Assembly (NCBI RefSeq): GCF_002994615.1
Contig: NZ_PVNK01000242.1
Coordinates: forward strand, 1-64,000
DNA length: 64,000 nt
Direction of reading: 5' to 3'
DNA from: Enhygromyxa salina
GTDB taxonomy: Bacteria; Myxococcota_A; Polyangia; Nannocystales; Nannocystaceae
Position numbers and translations under genes: made by a program. Below are positions 50,385 to 59,402 of the stretch, piece by piece; positions within the stretch are counted from its first letter, which is position 1, and every line of letters begins with the position of its first letter. A model generated the notes under the pieces. The model was given only the letters and a program-made list of their open reading frames with translations, had not been told where the DNA came from and searched no databases.

Positions 50385-51772
50385 CAGTTGGAAAAATACC
50401 GGCGCCCCCTCGTGCTCAGTTGCCCCAAAGGCGGGCTCGCGGTCAGGCCGAGCTGAAGATCGAGTTGAAGATCTCAACCCCGGTCTTTGGCGGCTCTCCA
50501 ATCCCGCGTAGGGTCGACTCGGTCGACACCGTCCGCGCGGCGAGTATTCGCGGACAGCTTCGCTTCTGGTGGCGGGCGCTTCACGCTCAGAATCACGCGA
50601 GCAGCCAGGAACTTTATGTCGCCGAATCACGCCTTTGGGGCGGCCCAGCGGTCAAGGGTGTCGCGGACATCGGCCGATCTCCGGTCGAGCTCCGTGTCAA
50701 CGTCCGCCGAGCCTCTGAACTGGCAAGCCCCCCCTCCAGCGGCCCCGAAGGGTACGCACTTTTTCCTGCGCGCGATCAGCAAGATGGGACACCCCCTCCC
50801 CAAATTCGCCTGCAAGGCACTTGCTTTGAACTCCACATGCGTTTTCCCCTCGAGCACGAACGAGCGATCCGCGACTCCCTTCGCGCCTGGGTGCTGTTCG
50901 GAGGCTACGGGGGCCGGACCCGACGAGGGCTGGGGAGTTTGACGGTCGTCGGTGATGGCACTCCGTGGCTGCCAAAATTCCCAAGCCCCACTGCGATCAA
51001 CGAACTGTTCGGTCGCGATGTGTTCGCCCAACCCGACGCACCTGCGGGCGTGACGCCCCTGCTTGGAGGCGCGCGCCTGTTCAGTTCTTTTCAAGTAATG
51101 AGAGCTTACGGCGCTTGGTCCAAGGCCGTGGGTTGGTTGCTCGAGTTTCGTCAGGGCAGCGAGTCACATTGTGGTGCCCGGCGCCCCGGCGCCGACAAAC
51201 GACCATCGATCTCCAATTGGCCCGAGGCCGACAAGGTTCGCCATTTCAGCGACGCCGCTTTGCCATGGGCGCACCCGCCACGGCACAACAAAGCCCCCGC
51301 GTGGCCCCGAGCGGGCTTCGGGCTCCCGATCATCGGGCAGTTCCAGGCCAAGAGCCGCAACAAGAAGCCCTGGGAGGCAGAGCAGCCCCCACGAACCGAG
51401 CCCGAGGACTTCCGCATCGGCTGGCAACAAGGCGATACGCCACGCGACCGGCTCGCCAGCCCCCTGATCCTCAAGCCGCTCGCGCTCCTTGCCAACGGCG
51501 ATGAAGAGCAATTCAGCCCGATCGCGTTGTGGCTCAATCGCGCGCCCCCCGATGGCAAGGTCATCCTCCAGCGCAGCAACGGCGCAGTCGTCGCTGGCAC
51601 GGAGGTCTCCTTCACGCAGTTCTTGGCCCCTGACGACAAGGTGTTCTTCGGCGCCCTCGAGGGGAAGGCCAGCCTTCAGGATGCCTTCTTCGCCTGGCTC
51701 GATCAGCATGGCCGCGAGCAACAGTCCAGCAAGCCCAGGAAAAACCGACCCAAGAGGCGAAGGCAACGATGA
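50381..51772 (+). CDS. cmr1: Type III-B CRISPR protein Cmr1
   Basis: 463 aa. Single-RAMP subunit at the 3' end of the crRNA in the Cmr complex. TPVFGGSPIPRRVDSVDTVRAASIRGQLRFWWRALHA and the glycine-rich GGYGGRTRRGLGSL are diagnostic. A long, basic, poorly conserved C-terminal region (about 290-463) ends KPRKNRPKRRRQR. Starts at ATG 50381 with ATGA overlap to the Cas6-like gene and ends in ATGA overlap with cas10, so the whole module is translationally coupled. Confidence 0.93.
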   Translation: MTVGKIPAPPRAQLPQRRARGQAELKIELKISTPVFGGSPIPRRVDSVDTVRAASIRGQLRFWWRALHAQNHASSQELYVAESRLWGGPAVKGVADIGRSPVELRVNVRRASELASPPSSGPEGYALFPARDQQDGTPPPQIRLQGTCFELHMRFPLEHERAIRDSLRAWVLFGGYGGRTRRGLGSLTVVGDGTPWLPKFPSPTAINELFGRDVFAQPDAPAGVTPLLGGARLFSSFQVMRAYGAWSKAVGWLLEFRQGSESHCGARRPGADKRPSISNWPEADKVRHFSDAALPWAHPPRHNKAPAWPRAGFGLPIIGQFQAKSRNKKPWEAEQPPRTEPEDFRIGWQQGDTPRDRLASPLILKPLALLANGDEEQFSPIALWLNRAPPDGKVILQRSNGAVVAGTEVSFTQFLAPDDKVFFGALEGKASLQDAFFAWLDQHGREQQSSKPRKNRPKRRRQR

Positions 51773-53613
51773 CCGAGCACCTACTCCTCGTGGCAATTGG
51801 CCCGGTCCAAGACTTCATCGCCCAGGCCCGGCGCACGCGGGATCTGTGGCATGGGAGCCACCTGATCTCCGAGCTCAGCCGAGCGGTCGCGCGATCCCTG
51901 AGCGGATCGGGCGCGCGTCTACTGGTGCCCGCGCTCGACCCGGGAGACCTCGGTCTCGTCGAGTGCTGGACGCCCATCCGGCCGACCACTGGTGCGCCTC
52001 CGGACGCGGTGGCCAACAAGATCTGGGCGCTGGTTCCAACCCACGAATCTCCTCGGCGGATCTCCGAACTGGCGCGCGACGCTCTCAAGCAATGCATGCG
52101 CGAGCAGGCCGCGAAAGTGTGGGCCAAGCTCGGCGAGCAGCTCCCGGTCGAGAGCGAAGCTGTCTGGCACGAGCAAGTCGACGACGCGCTCGAGTTCGTG
52201 GCCGGGTGGCTCGCCATCGGCGACCGAGCCTTCGGCGAGGTCCGGGCCGAGCTCGACGACGCGGTCTCGGCCCGTAAGCGCCTGCGGGACTTTCGCCCCT
52301 GGACGCAGCAGCGTGGGTCTGTGCGCAAGTCGAGCCTCGACGGCGCCCGAGAGACCGTGCTACCCGACGCACGCAAGCGTCCACGCCAGCGCGCGTTCTT
52401 GCAGCGGAAGTTTGGCCTCGGCGAGAGCGAGGAGCTCGACGCCATCGGTCTGATCAAGCGAGCTGGCGCGGAGCCTGAGCACTTCATTCCCCTCGTCAAC
52501 GTCGCGCTCGCACCGTGGCTGGCGTGGGCGACCCGGCACCACGAGGCCGCGGTCGAGGCCTGCCGATCAGCGTGTCGAGACCTCGGCGTGCAGCGAATCG
52601 ACTCACCGACCTTGGCTGACGACTTCCGCTTCGAAGCCAGCATCCTGCTCCCAGATCGCTGGCCCGCGCTCGAACGCGAACAAGGCTATGACGAGCCCAA
52701 GCGACAGACCCAATGGGAGGCAACCAAGGCCGCCGTCCTCGGCTTGCGTCGAACGGCGCGAGCGCCACAGCATGGGCCCTACGTGGCCTGTCTGATCGCC
52801 GACGGTGATCGCATGGGTGAGGCGATCAACCGTCTGTCCGATCCCGAGGGCTTTCGGCGCTTTTCTGGCGGGCTCTCCACCTTCGCCAAGACGGCACGGA
52901 CCATCGTGAGCGAGCACAGCGGCTCTTTGGTCTACGCCGGCGGTGACGACGTGCTCGCCTTCGTCCCCGTGTCCACGGCCCTCGCTTGCGCCGATGCACT
53001 GCGCCGCCGCTTTGTCGAGATCGTCGGCCCCACATGCCGGGCACTCAACCTGGTCGACGACGATCACCCCGCCCCCTCGCTCTCCGTCGGGATCGGTGTC
53101 GGTCACTTCATGCAGAGCATGGGCGAGCTACTCGAGCTCGGACGCGACGCCGAGAAGCTCGCCAAGGGCTCGGCCCTACCCAAGCACCAGCAGCGCAACG
53201 CGCTTGCGATCATCGTCGACAAGCGCTCGGGCGGCCGACGCTCATGGCGGCTGCGCTGGCCCGCCGATCCCTGCGGTCGCCTCGCCGAGGACATCGCGCT
53301 CATCCCCAGTTTGTCGACTACCAAGATCCACGAGATCGCGACAACGGTCCGCCGACTGCCCAAGCCCGGGCCCAAGCCCCCCAAACAAAAACAGCGCGAC
53401 GCACTCTCCAGCGTGCTCGAGCTCGAGGTCGCGCGCTCCCTCGCTCGCAACGAAGGCGAGGCCCTCAGCTTTACGGAGGTCGGGCTGTCGCTGCCTGTCA
53501 ACGACTACTTCGGCAAGCGAGAGGCGGTGCTCCGCTGGATCGATCGCCTGCTGATCGCCCGCGAACTTCATCGGGCCGATCCCCTGCCCCGCTCACGACC
53601 GGAGGCGACATGA
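51769..53613 (+). CDS. cas10: Cas10/Cmr2, cyclic-oligoadenylate synthase subunit without HD domain
   Basis: 614 aa, shorter than the usual 750-900 because the N-terminal HD nuclease is absent: the protein starts directly with the first Palm (HLLLVAIGPVQDFIAQARRTRDLWHGSHLISELSRAV). The second Palm has LIADGDRMGEAI (about 342) and GGDD at 391-394 in VYAGGDDVLAFVP, so cOA synthesis should be intact. The zinc-ribbon cysteines common in Cmr2 are not evident. The predicted role is target-RNA-triggered synthesis of cyclic oligoadenylate that activates CHAT-SAVED, rather than DNA cutting. Confidence 0.95.
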   Translation: MTEHLLLVAIGPVQDFIAQARRTRDLWHGSHLISELSRAVARSLSGSGARLLVPALDPGDLGLVECWTPIRPTTGAPPDAVANKIWALVPTHESPRRISELARDALKQCMREQAAKVWAKLGEQLPVESEAVWHEQVDDALEFVAGWLAIGDRAFGEVRAELDDAVSARKRLRDFRPWTQQRGSVRKSSLDGARETVLPDARKRPRQRAFLQRKFGLGESEELDAIGLIKRAGAEPEHFIPLVNVALAPWLAWATRHHEAAVEACRSACRDLGVQRIDSPTLADDFRFEASILLPDRWPALEREQGYDEPKRQTQWEATKAAVLGLRRTARAPQHGPYVACLIADGDRMGEAINRLSDPEGFRRFSGGLSTFAKTARTIVSEHSGSLVYAGGDDVLAFVPVSTALACADALRRRFVEIVGPTCRALNLVDDDHPAPSLSVGIGVGHFMQSMGELLELGRDAEKLAKGSALPKHQQRNALAIIVDKRSGGRRSWRLRWPADPCGRLAEDIALIPSLSTTKIHEIATTVRRLPKPGPKPPKQKQRDALSSVLELEVARSLARNEGEALSFTEVGLSLPVNDYFGKREAVLRWIDRLLIARELHRADPLPRSRPEAT

Positions 53614-54761
53614 AACACGGAGACTTCGTACTCACGCCTCGCGATGGTCTGTTCTGCAAGGACGGTCGCGGATGGTTCACCAGCTCGATGGGCCGCGGCC
53701 ACGCGCTCGAGTGGCCCTACCCCTCGACCCTTCTCGGCGCTCTTCGATCGACCTGGGGCCGGGCTCGCGAAGAGCACAAAGGCGCCCCCTTCGTCGGACA
53801 TGAGTGGCCGAGGCGCACGGCCGATCTATCCCTGGGCCCCTCGTTGCCGCTGCGCCGAAGCTGGGGCGACGCCTGGTCATCGAAGCACCGGGTCTGGCCA
53901 GCGCCAACGGACTCGCGAGTCGTCGAAGGCGGCATCATCCAACGCCTCGAGGCTCGCCCGCCGCTCGTCACGACCATGGGCATCAACAACGACCCCGCGC
54001 GCGAGCGACTGTGGACGGCGCCCAGCACCCGAGAGAAGTCGGTTCAGGCCGCAAAGTGGTGGCGCGAGCAGGCATTTGTGGCCTGGCTCTGTGGCGCGCA
54101 CGAGGGCGCGTCAACCGATGGTCTCGAGCTGCCCCGGCGTATTCAGACCCATGTCGCCATCGACGAAGACACGGGCAGCGCTCTCGACCGGAACCTCTAC
54201 TCCCACGACATCGTCGAGACCTTCAGCCGCAGCGAACAATGGGGGATCGGCGTCCGCGTTTCAGCGAATGACCTGGACCACGTCGACATCGCCACCGTTG
54301 GCTCCGACCGACGCTTGGCCGCCGTCGAGCCCGGCGCCTCGGTCTTTGACATGCCCAAGGCGCTACTCGAGGCTTTCAAACCCGGCGTCCCGGGCTTGCG
54401 CTTGTTCCTCGTCACCCCCGCAGCCTTCACCGCCGGGTGGCTGCCCGACGGCTTGACAGCCCACGGCGACGAGTACCGGGGTCGACTGCGAGGGCTCGAG
54501 GTCGATGTCGTGCTGCGCGCCGCGTTCGTGGACCGACCCCGAGCGATCAGCGGCTGGGATATGGCCGAGCGCAAACCCAAGGCTTGCACTCGCGCGGTCT
54601 CCCCCGGCTCCGTCTACGCCTTCACGCGCCTCGACGGTGAGCTCTTCTCGTCCGATCACGCCCGCGCCCTGTGGCTGGCGGCGATCGGCCAGCGGCGTGA
54701 CGAGGGCTTCGGCGTCGTCGTCCCCGGCACCTGGACCCCATCCCTCTCACAACGGAGCTGA
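53610..54761 (+). CDS. cmr3: Type III-B CRISPR protein Cmr3
   Basis: 383 aa RAMP protein that, with Cas10, caps the 5' end of the crRNA. Signatures: DFVLTPRDGLFCKDGRGW, WPYPSTLLGALRSTWG (family PSTLAGALR-type motif), RRIQTHVAIDEDTGSALDRNLYSHDIVE and the C-terminal AIGQRRDEGFGVVVPG glycine-rich end. ATG 53610 overlaps the cas10 stop by 4 bp; cmr4 follows after 2 bp. Confidence 0.92.
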   Translation: MKHGDFVLTPRDGLFCKDGRGWFTSSMGRGHALEWPYPSTLLGALRSTWGRAREEHKGAPFVGHEWPRRTADLSLGPSLPLRRSWGDAWSSKHRVWPAPTDSRVVEGGIIQRLEARPPLVTTMGINNDPARERLWTAPSTREKSVQAAKWWREQAFVAWLCGAHEGASTDGLELPRRIQTHVAIDEDTGSALDRNLYSHDIVETFSRSEQWGIGVRVSANDLDHVDIATVGSDRRLAAVEPGASVFDMPKALLEAFKPGVPGLRLFLVTPAAFTAGWLPDGLTAHGDEYRGRLRGLEVDVVLRAAFVDRPRAISGWDMAERKPKACTRAVSPGSVYAFTRLDGELFSSDHARALWLAAIGQRRDEGFGVVVPGTWTPSLSQRS

Positions 54762-54763
54762 CC

Positions 54764-55624
54764 ATGCAATCTCGCGCATTCATCGTTCACGCGCTCTCAC
54801 CGATCCACGCCGGCACGGGCCGATCCGCGGACCTCATCGACCTCCCCATCGCCCGCATGCGAGCGACGGGCATCCCCATCATCCCCGGCTCCACGATCAA
54901 GGGCGTGCTGCGTGATCTGAGTCGCGGCAAAGACAAGGATGAGCAGCGCCTCGCCGTCTTCGGACCCGAGAAGGACAACGCCAGTGTTCACGCGGGCGCC
55001 CTCGTTGTTGGTGACGCCGTCCTCTTGGCCATGCCTGTGCGCAGCATGTTGGGCACCTTCGCCTGGGTCAGTTCGCCGCTGCTGCTGCGCCTTGCCCTGC
55101 GCGACCTCGACTGGGACCTACAGCTGCCAGAGGTCGCGGGGCCGCGAGCACTCACAACGAGCCGCTCCTGCTGTGTTCACCGGGGCAAGGTCTACCTCGA
55201 GGATCTCGACCTTTTTGCCGACCACGATCCGCGCGTCGACAGCTGGGCCCGGCGACTGGCCGAGCTCACCTCGCCAGAGCTCGACATCTTCAGCCCTCGG
55301 TTCGTGATCGTCGATGACGAGACCATGAATTTTTTGCTCGAGACCGCGACCCAAGTCGACGCGCGAGTTCGCCTCGATGACGAGACTCGGACCGTGGCCC
55401 AAGGCGCGCTATGGCTGGAAGAGAGCTTGCCACCTGAGAGCCTCTTGTTGGGGTTGATGGCCGCGGATCCAAGCCGACGGACAGATGTAACCATGAAACC
55501 CACGCAGGTGCTCGACTTCGTGCTCGAGAGTGAGCGGACAGCTCAACTTGGTGGGAACGCCACGATCGGTCGGGGCCGGTGCCGGATCGTGCCTGTACGG
55601 GCCGGGGCAGGTGGCCAGCGATGA
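54764..55624 (+). CDS. cmr4: Type III-B CRISPR protein Cmr4 (backbone RNase)
   Basis: 286 aa. Backbone subunit present in several copies that cuts target RNA every 6 nt. ALSPIHAGTGRSADLIDLPIARMRATGIPIIPGSTIKGVLRDL is the family N-terminus; Asp26 in LIDLPI aligns with the catalytic Asp of other Cmr4 proteins, so target RNA cleavage should be kept. C-terminal glycine loop QLGGNATIGRGRCRIVP. Ends in ATGA overlap with cmr5. Confidence 0.94.
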   Translation: MQSRAFIVHALSPIHAGTGRSADLIDLPIARMRATGIPIIPGSTIKGVLRDLSRGKDKDEQRLAVFGPEKDNASVHAGALVVGDAVLLAMPVRSMLGTFAWVSSPLLLRLALRDLDWDLQLPEVAGPRALTTSRSCCVHRGKVYLEDLDLFADHDPRVDSWARRLAELTSPELDIFSPRFVIVDDETMNFLLETATQVDARVRLDDETRTVAQGALWLEESLPPESLLLGLMAADPSRRTDVTMKPTQVLDFVLESERTAQLGGNATIGRGRCRIVPVRAGAGGQR

Positions 55625-55995
55625 GTATCCTACGTGACCAAGAATGGGCTTGCCTCGCGTACACCAAGGTCGCCGCGGTCGAACCCGACCAGCGGGCTGA
55701 CTATCATATCGCGGTGCAGGATCTCGGCACCAACCTGCGTCGGATGGGGCTGGCAACCGCCCTGAGTCGCCTGGAACCACGACCAAACGCGGACAAGCCC
55801 CCGCTGCTCCTCACCCATCTCGCCGAAGCGAACATCGTGGGCCTCGGCACCGACGCGAAGCAGCTGCCCGCACGTGCACGTGAACTTGACGACCTGGCGA
55901 GCTACATGCTGGCGACCCGCGAGCTGCTGCGCCTCGCAACATGGTTCAAACGCGCCGCGCAAGCCATCTTTACGGACGATGACCATGCGAGCTAG
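55621..55995 (+). CDS. cmr5: Type III-B CRISPR small subunit Cmr5
   Basis: 124 aa, all-helical. Small-subunit signatures: DQEWACLAYTKVAAVEPDQRADYHIAVQDLGTNLRRMGLATALSRL and YMLATRELLRLATWFKRAAQAIFTDD. It lines the complex and contacts target RNA. The start ATG 55621 is set by the ATGA overlap with cmr4 and by family length. Confidence 0.92.
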   Translation: MSILRDQEWACLAYTKVAAVEPDQRADYHIAVQDLGTNLRRMGLATALSRLEPRPNADKPPLLLTHLAEANIVGLGTDAKQLPARARELDDLASYMLATRELLRLATWFKRAAQAIFTDDDHAS

Positions 55996-57157
55996 CTTGT
56001 CCCACGCCTTCGATGATGCCCGGCCCGAGCAGTGCTGGAATTTTGGCCTGGCCCATGACCACCTGCTGATGTTCGCGAGCGACGACGTCCGCAACCCAGA
56101 GATGAAGAACAAGTGGCTCGAGCAACTCGAGCGCACGCAGATTAGCCCCGAGTACAGCGACTTCTTTCGACGGTGGCGGGCGACCTTGGATGGGCCGAGC
56201 ACCCGTCGTCAAACCTGCGAAGCGGCGAGTCGATTATTCGTTGGCCACGGCAACCCGAGCGGGAGCGAGGTGGGTTTGACCGTGCATCATACCTGGGGAG
56301 CCCCCGTGATCCCGGGTTCAGCCCTCAAGGGTCTGCTGGCTCATCGAGTCACAACGCTATACGGCGCTCAATCGGGTGACGAGGACCCTGAGCGCGAACG
56401 CTGGCGGGGGGTGACCTGGAACAAGAATCGGATCACGCGAGGCCCGGGTGATCTTTACCGAGTTCTCTTCGGGGCCCCTGATGCGGAGGATGCAGACGAG
56501 ACTTCGGGTGCCTGCGCGGGGTCCGTCATCTTCCACGACGCTCTCTATGTCCCTCGTGCGGGAGAGAAGGACCACCCTTTCGCACGCGACGTCTTGACCG
56601 TGCACCAAAAGAGCTACTACGACAGCTGCGGAGCATCAGCGCCCAATGACTACGACGACCCCAATCCGGTCGGATTTTTGAACGTCAAGCCGGGGGCGCG
56701 TTTCCTGCTCGCTCTCAGTGGCCCTGCTGACTGGACCGAACTCGCCATGCAACTGCTGCTCGAAGCCCTCGAAGATTGGGGCGTCGGTGGCAAGACATCG
56801 CTGGGCTACGGGCGTCTGCTCGCCGTCGACGAGCACGCCGCGTCGGCGAGCGTTGCGACAAAGGCCAGTCCAAACGAGGACCCGCAGCCAATACGCGCCG
56901 GTCCATCTCAACTGCTGGTCGAGTTCGAAGCGGCTCTAAAGGGGAAAAAGGGCGTTGTCGTCCGGGAAACCCTCGAGCTCATGCTCGATCAATGGCCTGA
57001 ACGCCTGGACAAGCTCGACGACAAGGAGCGCCGACGGGCCGCCAACAGTCTGAACAAGAAGTCCAGTAAGTTGAAGAAGGCCCGCGACAACGCCCTCAAA
57101 GCTCGTCTAAACGAGTGGATCGCTCGACTGCGAGGCGAGTCTGCGGACCCGACCTGA
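55979..57157 (+). CDS. cmr6: Type III-B CRISPR protein Cmr6
   Basis: 392 aa. RAMP subunit next to Cmr1 at the crRNA 3' end. Diagnostic SRLFVGHGNPSGSEVGLTVHHTWGAPVIPGSALKGLLAHRV and the glycine loop EDWGVGGKTSLGYGRL. The C-terminal 100 residues are a lysine-rich helical extension (GKKGVVVRETLELMLDQWPERLDKLDDKERRRAANSLNKKSSKLKK) not usual in Cmr6. Start ATG 55979 or 55985, both inside the end of cmr5. Last gene of the module. Confidence 0.92.
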   Translation: MTMRASLSHAFDDARPEQCWNFGLAHDHLLMFASDDVRNPEMKNKWLEQLERTQISPEYSDFFRRWRATLDGPSTRRQTCEAASRLFVGHGNPSGSEVGLTVHHTWGAPVIPGSALKGLLAHRVTTLYGAQSGDEDPERERWRGVTWNKNRITRGPGDLYRVLFGAPDAEDADETSGACAGSVIFHDALYVPRAGEKDHPFARDVLTVHQKSYYDSCGASAPNDYDDPNPVGFLNVKPGARFLLALSGPADWTELAMQLLLEALEDWGVGGKTSLGYGRLLAVDEHAASASVATKASPNEDPQPIRAGPSQLLVEFEAALKGKKGVVVRETLELMLDQWPERLDKLDDKERRRAANSLNKKSSKLKKARDNALKARLNEWIARLRGESADPT

Positions 57158-57307
57158 CCAGGAGAAAACCGCCCCTTTCCAGCCCCATGCGTTGGGTCCG
57201 CGGGCGGTCGCCTGAACTCGCCGCGGTGGGCCCCGACTCCAAGGCGAGACGACCGCCGTCGCGGCGACCTCGCGCTCGGCGATGCGCTCGAGGGCACGAC
57301 GCAGGCC

Positions 57308-57473
57308 CTAGCAGCCCGGGGTGCAATGCATCGTGTCGCCTCGCGCCGGAATCTTCGCCGAGAGCGCGAAGCCAAAACGCCGCTGTACCGGGCGTACTGC
57401 AAGTTTTCGCGACAAAGCCCTCGGCGAAAAGGCCAAGCGAGGCGGCGCGAGGCATTGCACCCCGGGCTGCTAG
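57308..57473 (-). mobile_element. 166-bp MITE-like inverted-repeat element, copy B
   Basis: Begins CTAGCAGCCCGGGGTGCAAT and ends with its complement. It is the reverse complement of copy A at 16864-17029, same length, about seven differences by eye. It lies after the Cmr module, about 40 kb from copy A. The rest of 57158-57638 holds no gene or CRISPR array. Confidence 0.75.
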
Positions 57474-57626
57474 TCGTCGCGGGGATCGAGGCAGCCGAGG
57501 AGACGCACGTCAGAGGCGTGTGCTGCATCACTTAGAACACGAGCGAAGCGAGGCCCTCGCCAACTTGGTCCTCGGTTCGCGCCCGCCCGACCGGCGAGAC
57601 CCTCGTCGTCCCTGCCCCAACCGTGC

Positions 57627-57632
57627 TAGAGT
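57627..57632 (+). promoter_or_regulatory. -10-like TAGAGT, 6 nt before ATG 57639
   Basis: TAGAGT-cgggca-ATG, almost identical to the proB promoter end (TAGAGT-cgggcc-GTG). Confidence 0.5.
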
Positions 57633-57638
57633 CGGGCA

Positions 57639-59402
57639 ATGTCCTCCTGGCGTGGACGACGAGGTACGACGCTCAGATTGCCCTCATCGGGGAGCATGCA
57701 ACGATGGCTCTGCCTCGGAACCAGAGTAGAGGATGCGACGCGGATCGAGCCTGACCGCGCCTTGTCGGTTCTGCGCCAGTCCACGAGCAGTACCTCGTGC
57801 AGCCTCAGCCAGGTCTGGGCCCTCATCTCTCGACAAGGTCTCGCCGGCCACTTGCCACGGTCGGCGCGCGAACAGTGGAGCCGGATTGGGTCAGCGCTGC
57901 GCTCAGGACAACTGACGATCTTCGAGCGTCCCCGCGCCCTGTCCAAGTACTCACACACAGACCCCGAGCTCCACGCCGACGAGACCGCCCCCGCCCCCGC
58001 GCCGATCAGCGACAACCTTCTCTCCTTGATGATCTCACGATGTGACCCGACACTCGAACAGCAGCCGCTGAAGTTCACGTATCTCCTGCGCGGGCTCGAG
58101 GGTCGCCCAGTGTTGCTCAAGATCGTCTCGGAGACCTTCCCCGGCCGGATCGTCCACGAGCGTGCCTTGTCCCCCGTCGAGACCCGCGATGGCTCCCACG
58201 ACGCCGAGTGGGACGGCATCATCACCCAGCCGGGCGCTCTCCAGGGCGAGCGCCTTGCCCCTCCCTACGGCCCCGCCAAGGTCGAACTCGTCTACGACCA
58301 GACTTACCGCGACGAAGCGTCGTTCTCGCTCGCGCGGGCGGAGTATCTTTTCGCCCAGCGCTCGATGCTTCGTCACAAAAAGGGCTCGGCACTCCTGCTA
58401 CCCGGGCCGCTCTCCGACTTCGAACATCCCCTGGTCGCGGTCGCTTGCTTGCTGCGGCGAGCGTCGCGCCTCGACGACCCGACGGTCGTGCTGGTGGGGC
58501 ACGCCTCGCCGTCGGGCAGCGCCAGTGTTAACGACACGATCTCTCGTGCGAGGGCCGACGGGCTTTGCGCTCTTCTCGAGGAAGACACCGACGCGTGGGT
58601 CCGCATCGCGACCGATCATGGGAGCCTCCCCGAGATCGTGGCCTACTTCCACTACCTCACCACGTCACGCGGATGGGCGCTCACCGAATCCCCGCCGCCT
58701 CCCGACATCGCCACGAACGAGGCCAAGCCCATCGTCCGGCGGTTTCAGGAGCAGTACAACGAGTTCTTCGACGGCGACCTCGAGCCAGACGGCAAGTGCG
58801 GCAAGCTGACACTCGGTGCAGTGTTTCGAGCGCTGCGGCGAGACCTCGAGCAGGCCTGCGACGTCGTGGGGGCACCGCTCATTGCCCTACACGCCAAAAC
58901 GCCGACATTGGCGGCAAGCCATGCGTTTGCAACCGAGTTTGCCGAGGTGCAAGCCGACGAAGACGCGCAGCTGGTCGACGTCCTGGCCCTCCCTGCCGCC
59001 TCGGCCGATGGCCTTGGCCCCGAGCTCTTGTACCAAAGCGCCAGCTTCCGTGGTCAAGAGGTCCCTACAGAGGAAGCAGAGCTTGGCAACATGTTCATCG
59101 GTGAACTGGTGCTGGCAACAGACATTCACTTCGACAGGCGGACCCAAAGCGGGGTGGTCTTCGAGCTCGAAGGTTCCGGAGGGTTTCAGCGAACGGTGTC
59201 GATGGAGGAAGGCGCGCAAAACGGCGCCGAGACCGACCTTCGGTTCGATGGCGTTCCCAAGGATCAGCGATACACCCTGTACTGCCACTACGAGAGCGGC
59301 TCTCGACTCGCCGTGTTCGACCAGTTGTCCTGGGGAGAAATGTTGCACAACAAAGACTCGTTTGAAGATGTCGTCGACCCTTTCTCGGGGGAGCCGGTCT
59401 GA
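57639..59402 (+). CDS. OmpA-domain and peptidoglycan-binding-like protein
   Basis: 587 aa with no signal peptide. A central OmpA-like domain (about 255-330) with TVVLVGHASPSGSASVNDTISRARADGLCALL, followed by a segment EAKPIVRRFQEQYNEFFDGDLEPDGKCGKLTLGAVFRAL that resembles peptidoglycan-binding domain 1. Proteins of this layout occur near phage-tail/contractile-system genes in myxobacteria, but no tail or VgrG gene is in view. ATG 57639 with TAGAGT 6 nt upstream. The stop overlaps the next start in TGATG. Confidence 0.82.
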   Translation: MSSWRGRRGTTLRLPSSGSMQRWLCLGTRVEDATRIEPDRALSVLRQSTSSTSCSLSQVWALISRQGLAGHLPRSAREQWSRIGSALRSGQLTIFERPRALSKYSHTDPELHADETAPAPAPISDNLLSLMISRCDPTLEQQPLKFTYLLRGLEGRPVLLKIVSETFPGRIVHERALSPVETRDGSHDAEWDGIITQPGALQGERLAPPYGPAKVELVYDQTYRDEASFSLARAEYLFAQRSMLRHKKGSALLLPGPLSDFEHPLVAVACLLRRASRLDDPTVVLVGHASPSGSASVNDTISRARADGLCALLEEDTDAWVRIATDHGSLPEIVAYFHYLTTSRGWALTESPPPPDIATNEAKPIVRRFQEQYNEFFDGDLEPDGKCGKLTLGAVFRALRRDLEQACDVVGAPLIALHAKTPTLAASHAFATEFAEVQADEDAQLVDVLALPAASADGLGPELLYQSASFRGQEVPTEEAELGNMFIGELVLATDIHFDRRTQSGVVFELEGSGGFQRTVSMEEGAQNGAETDLRFDGVPKDQRYTLYCHYESGSRLAVFDQLSWGEMLHNKDSFEDVVDPFSGEPV

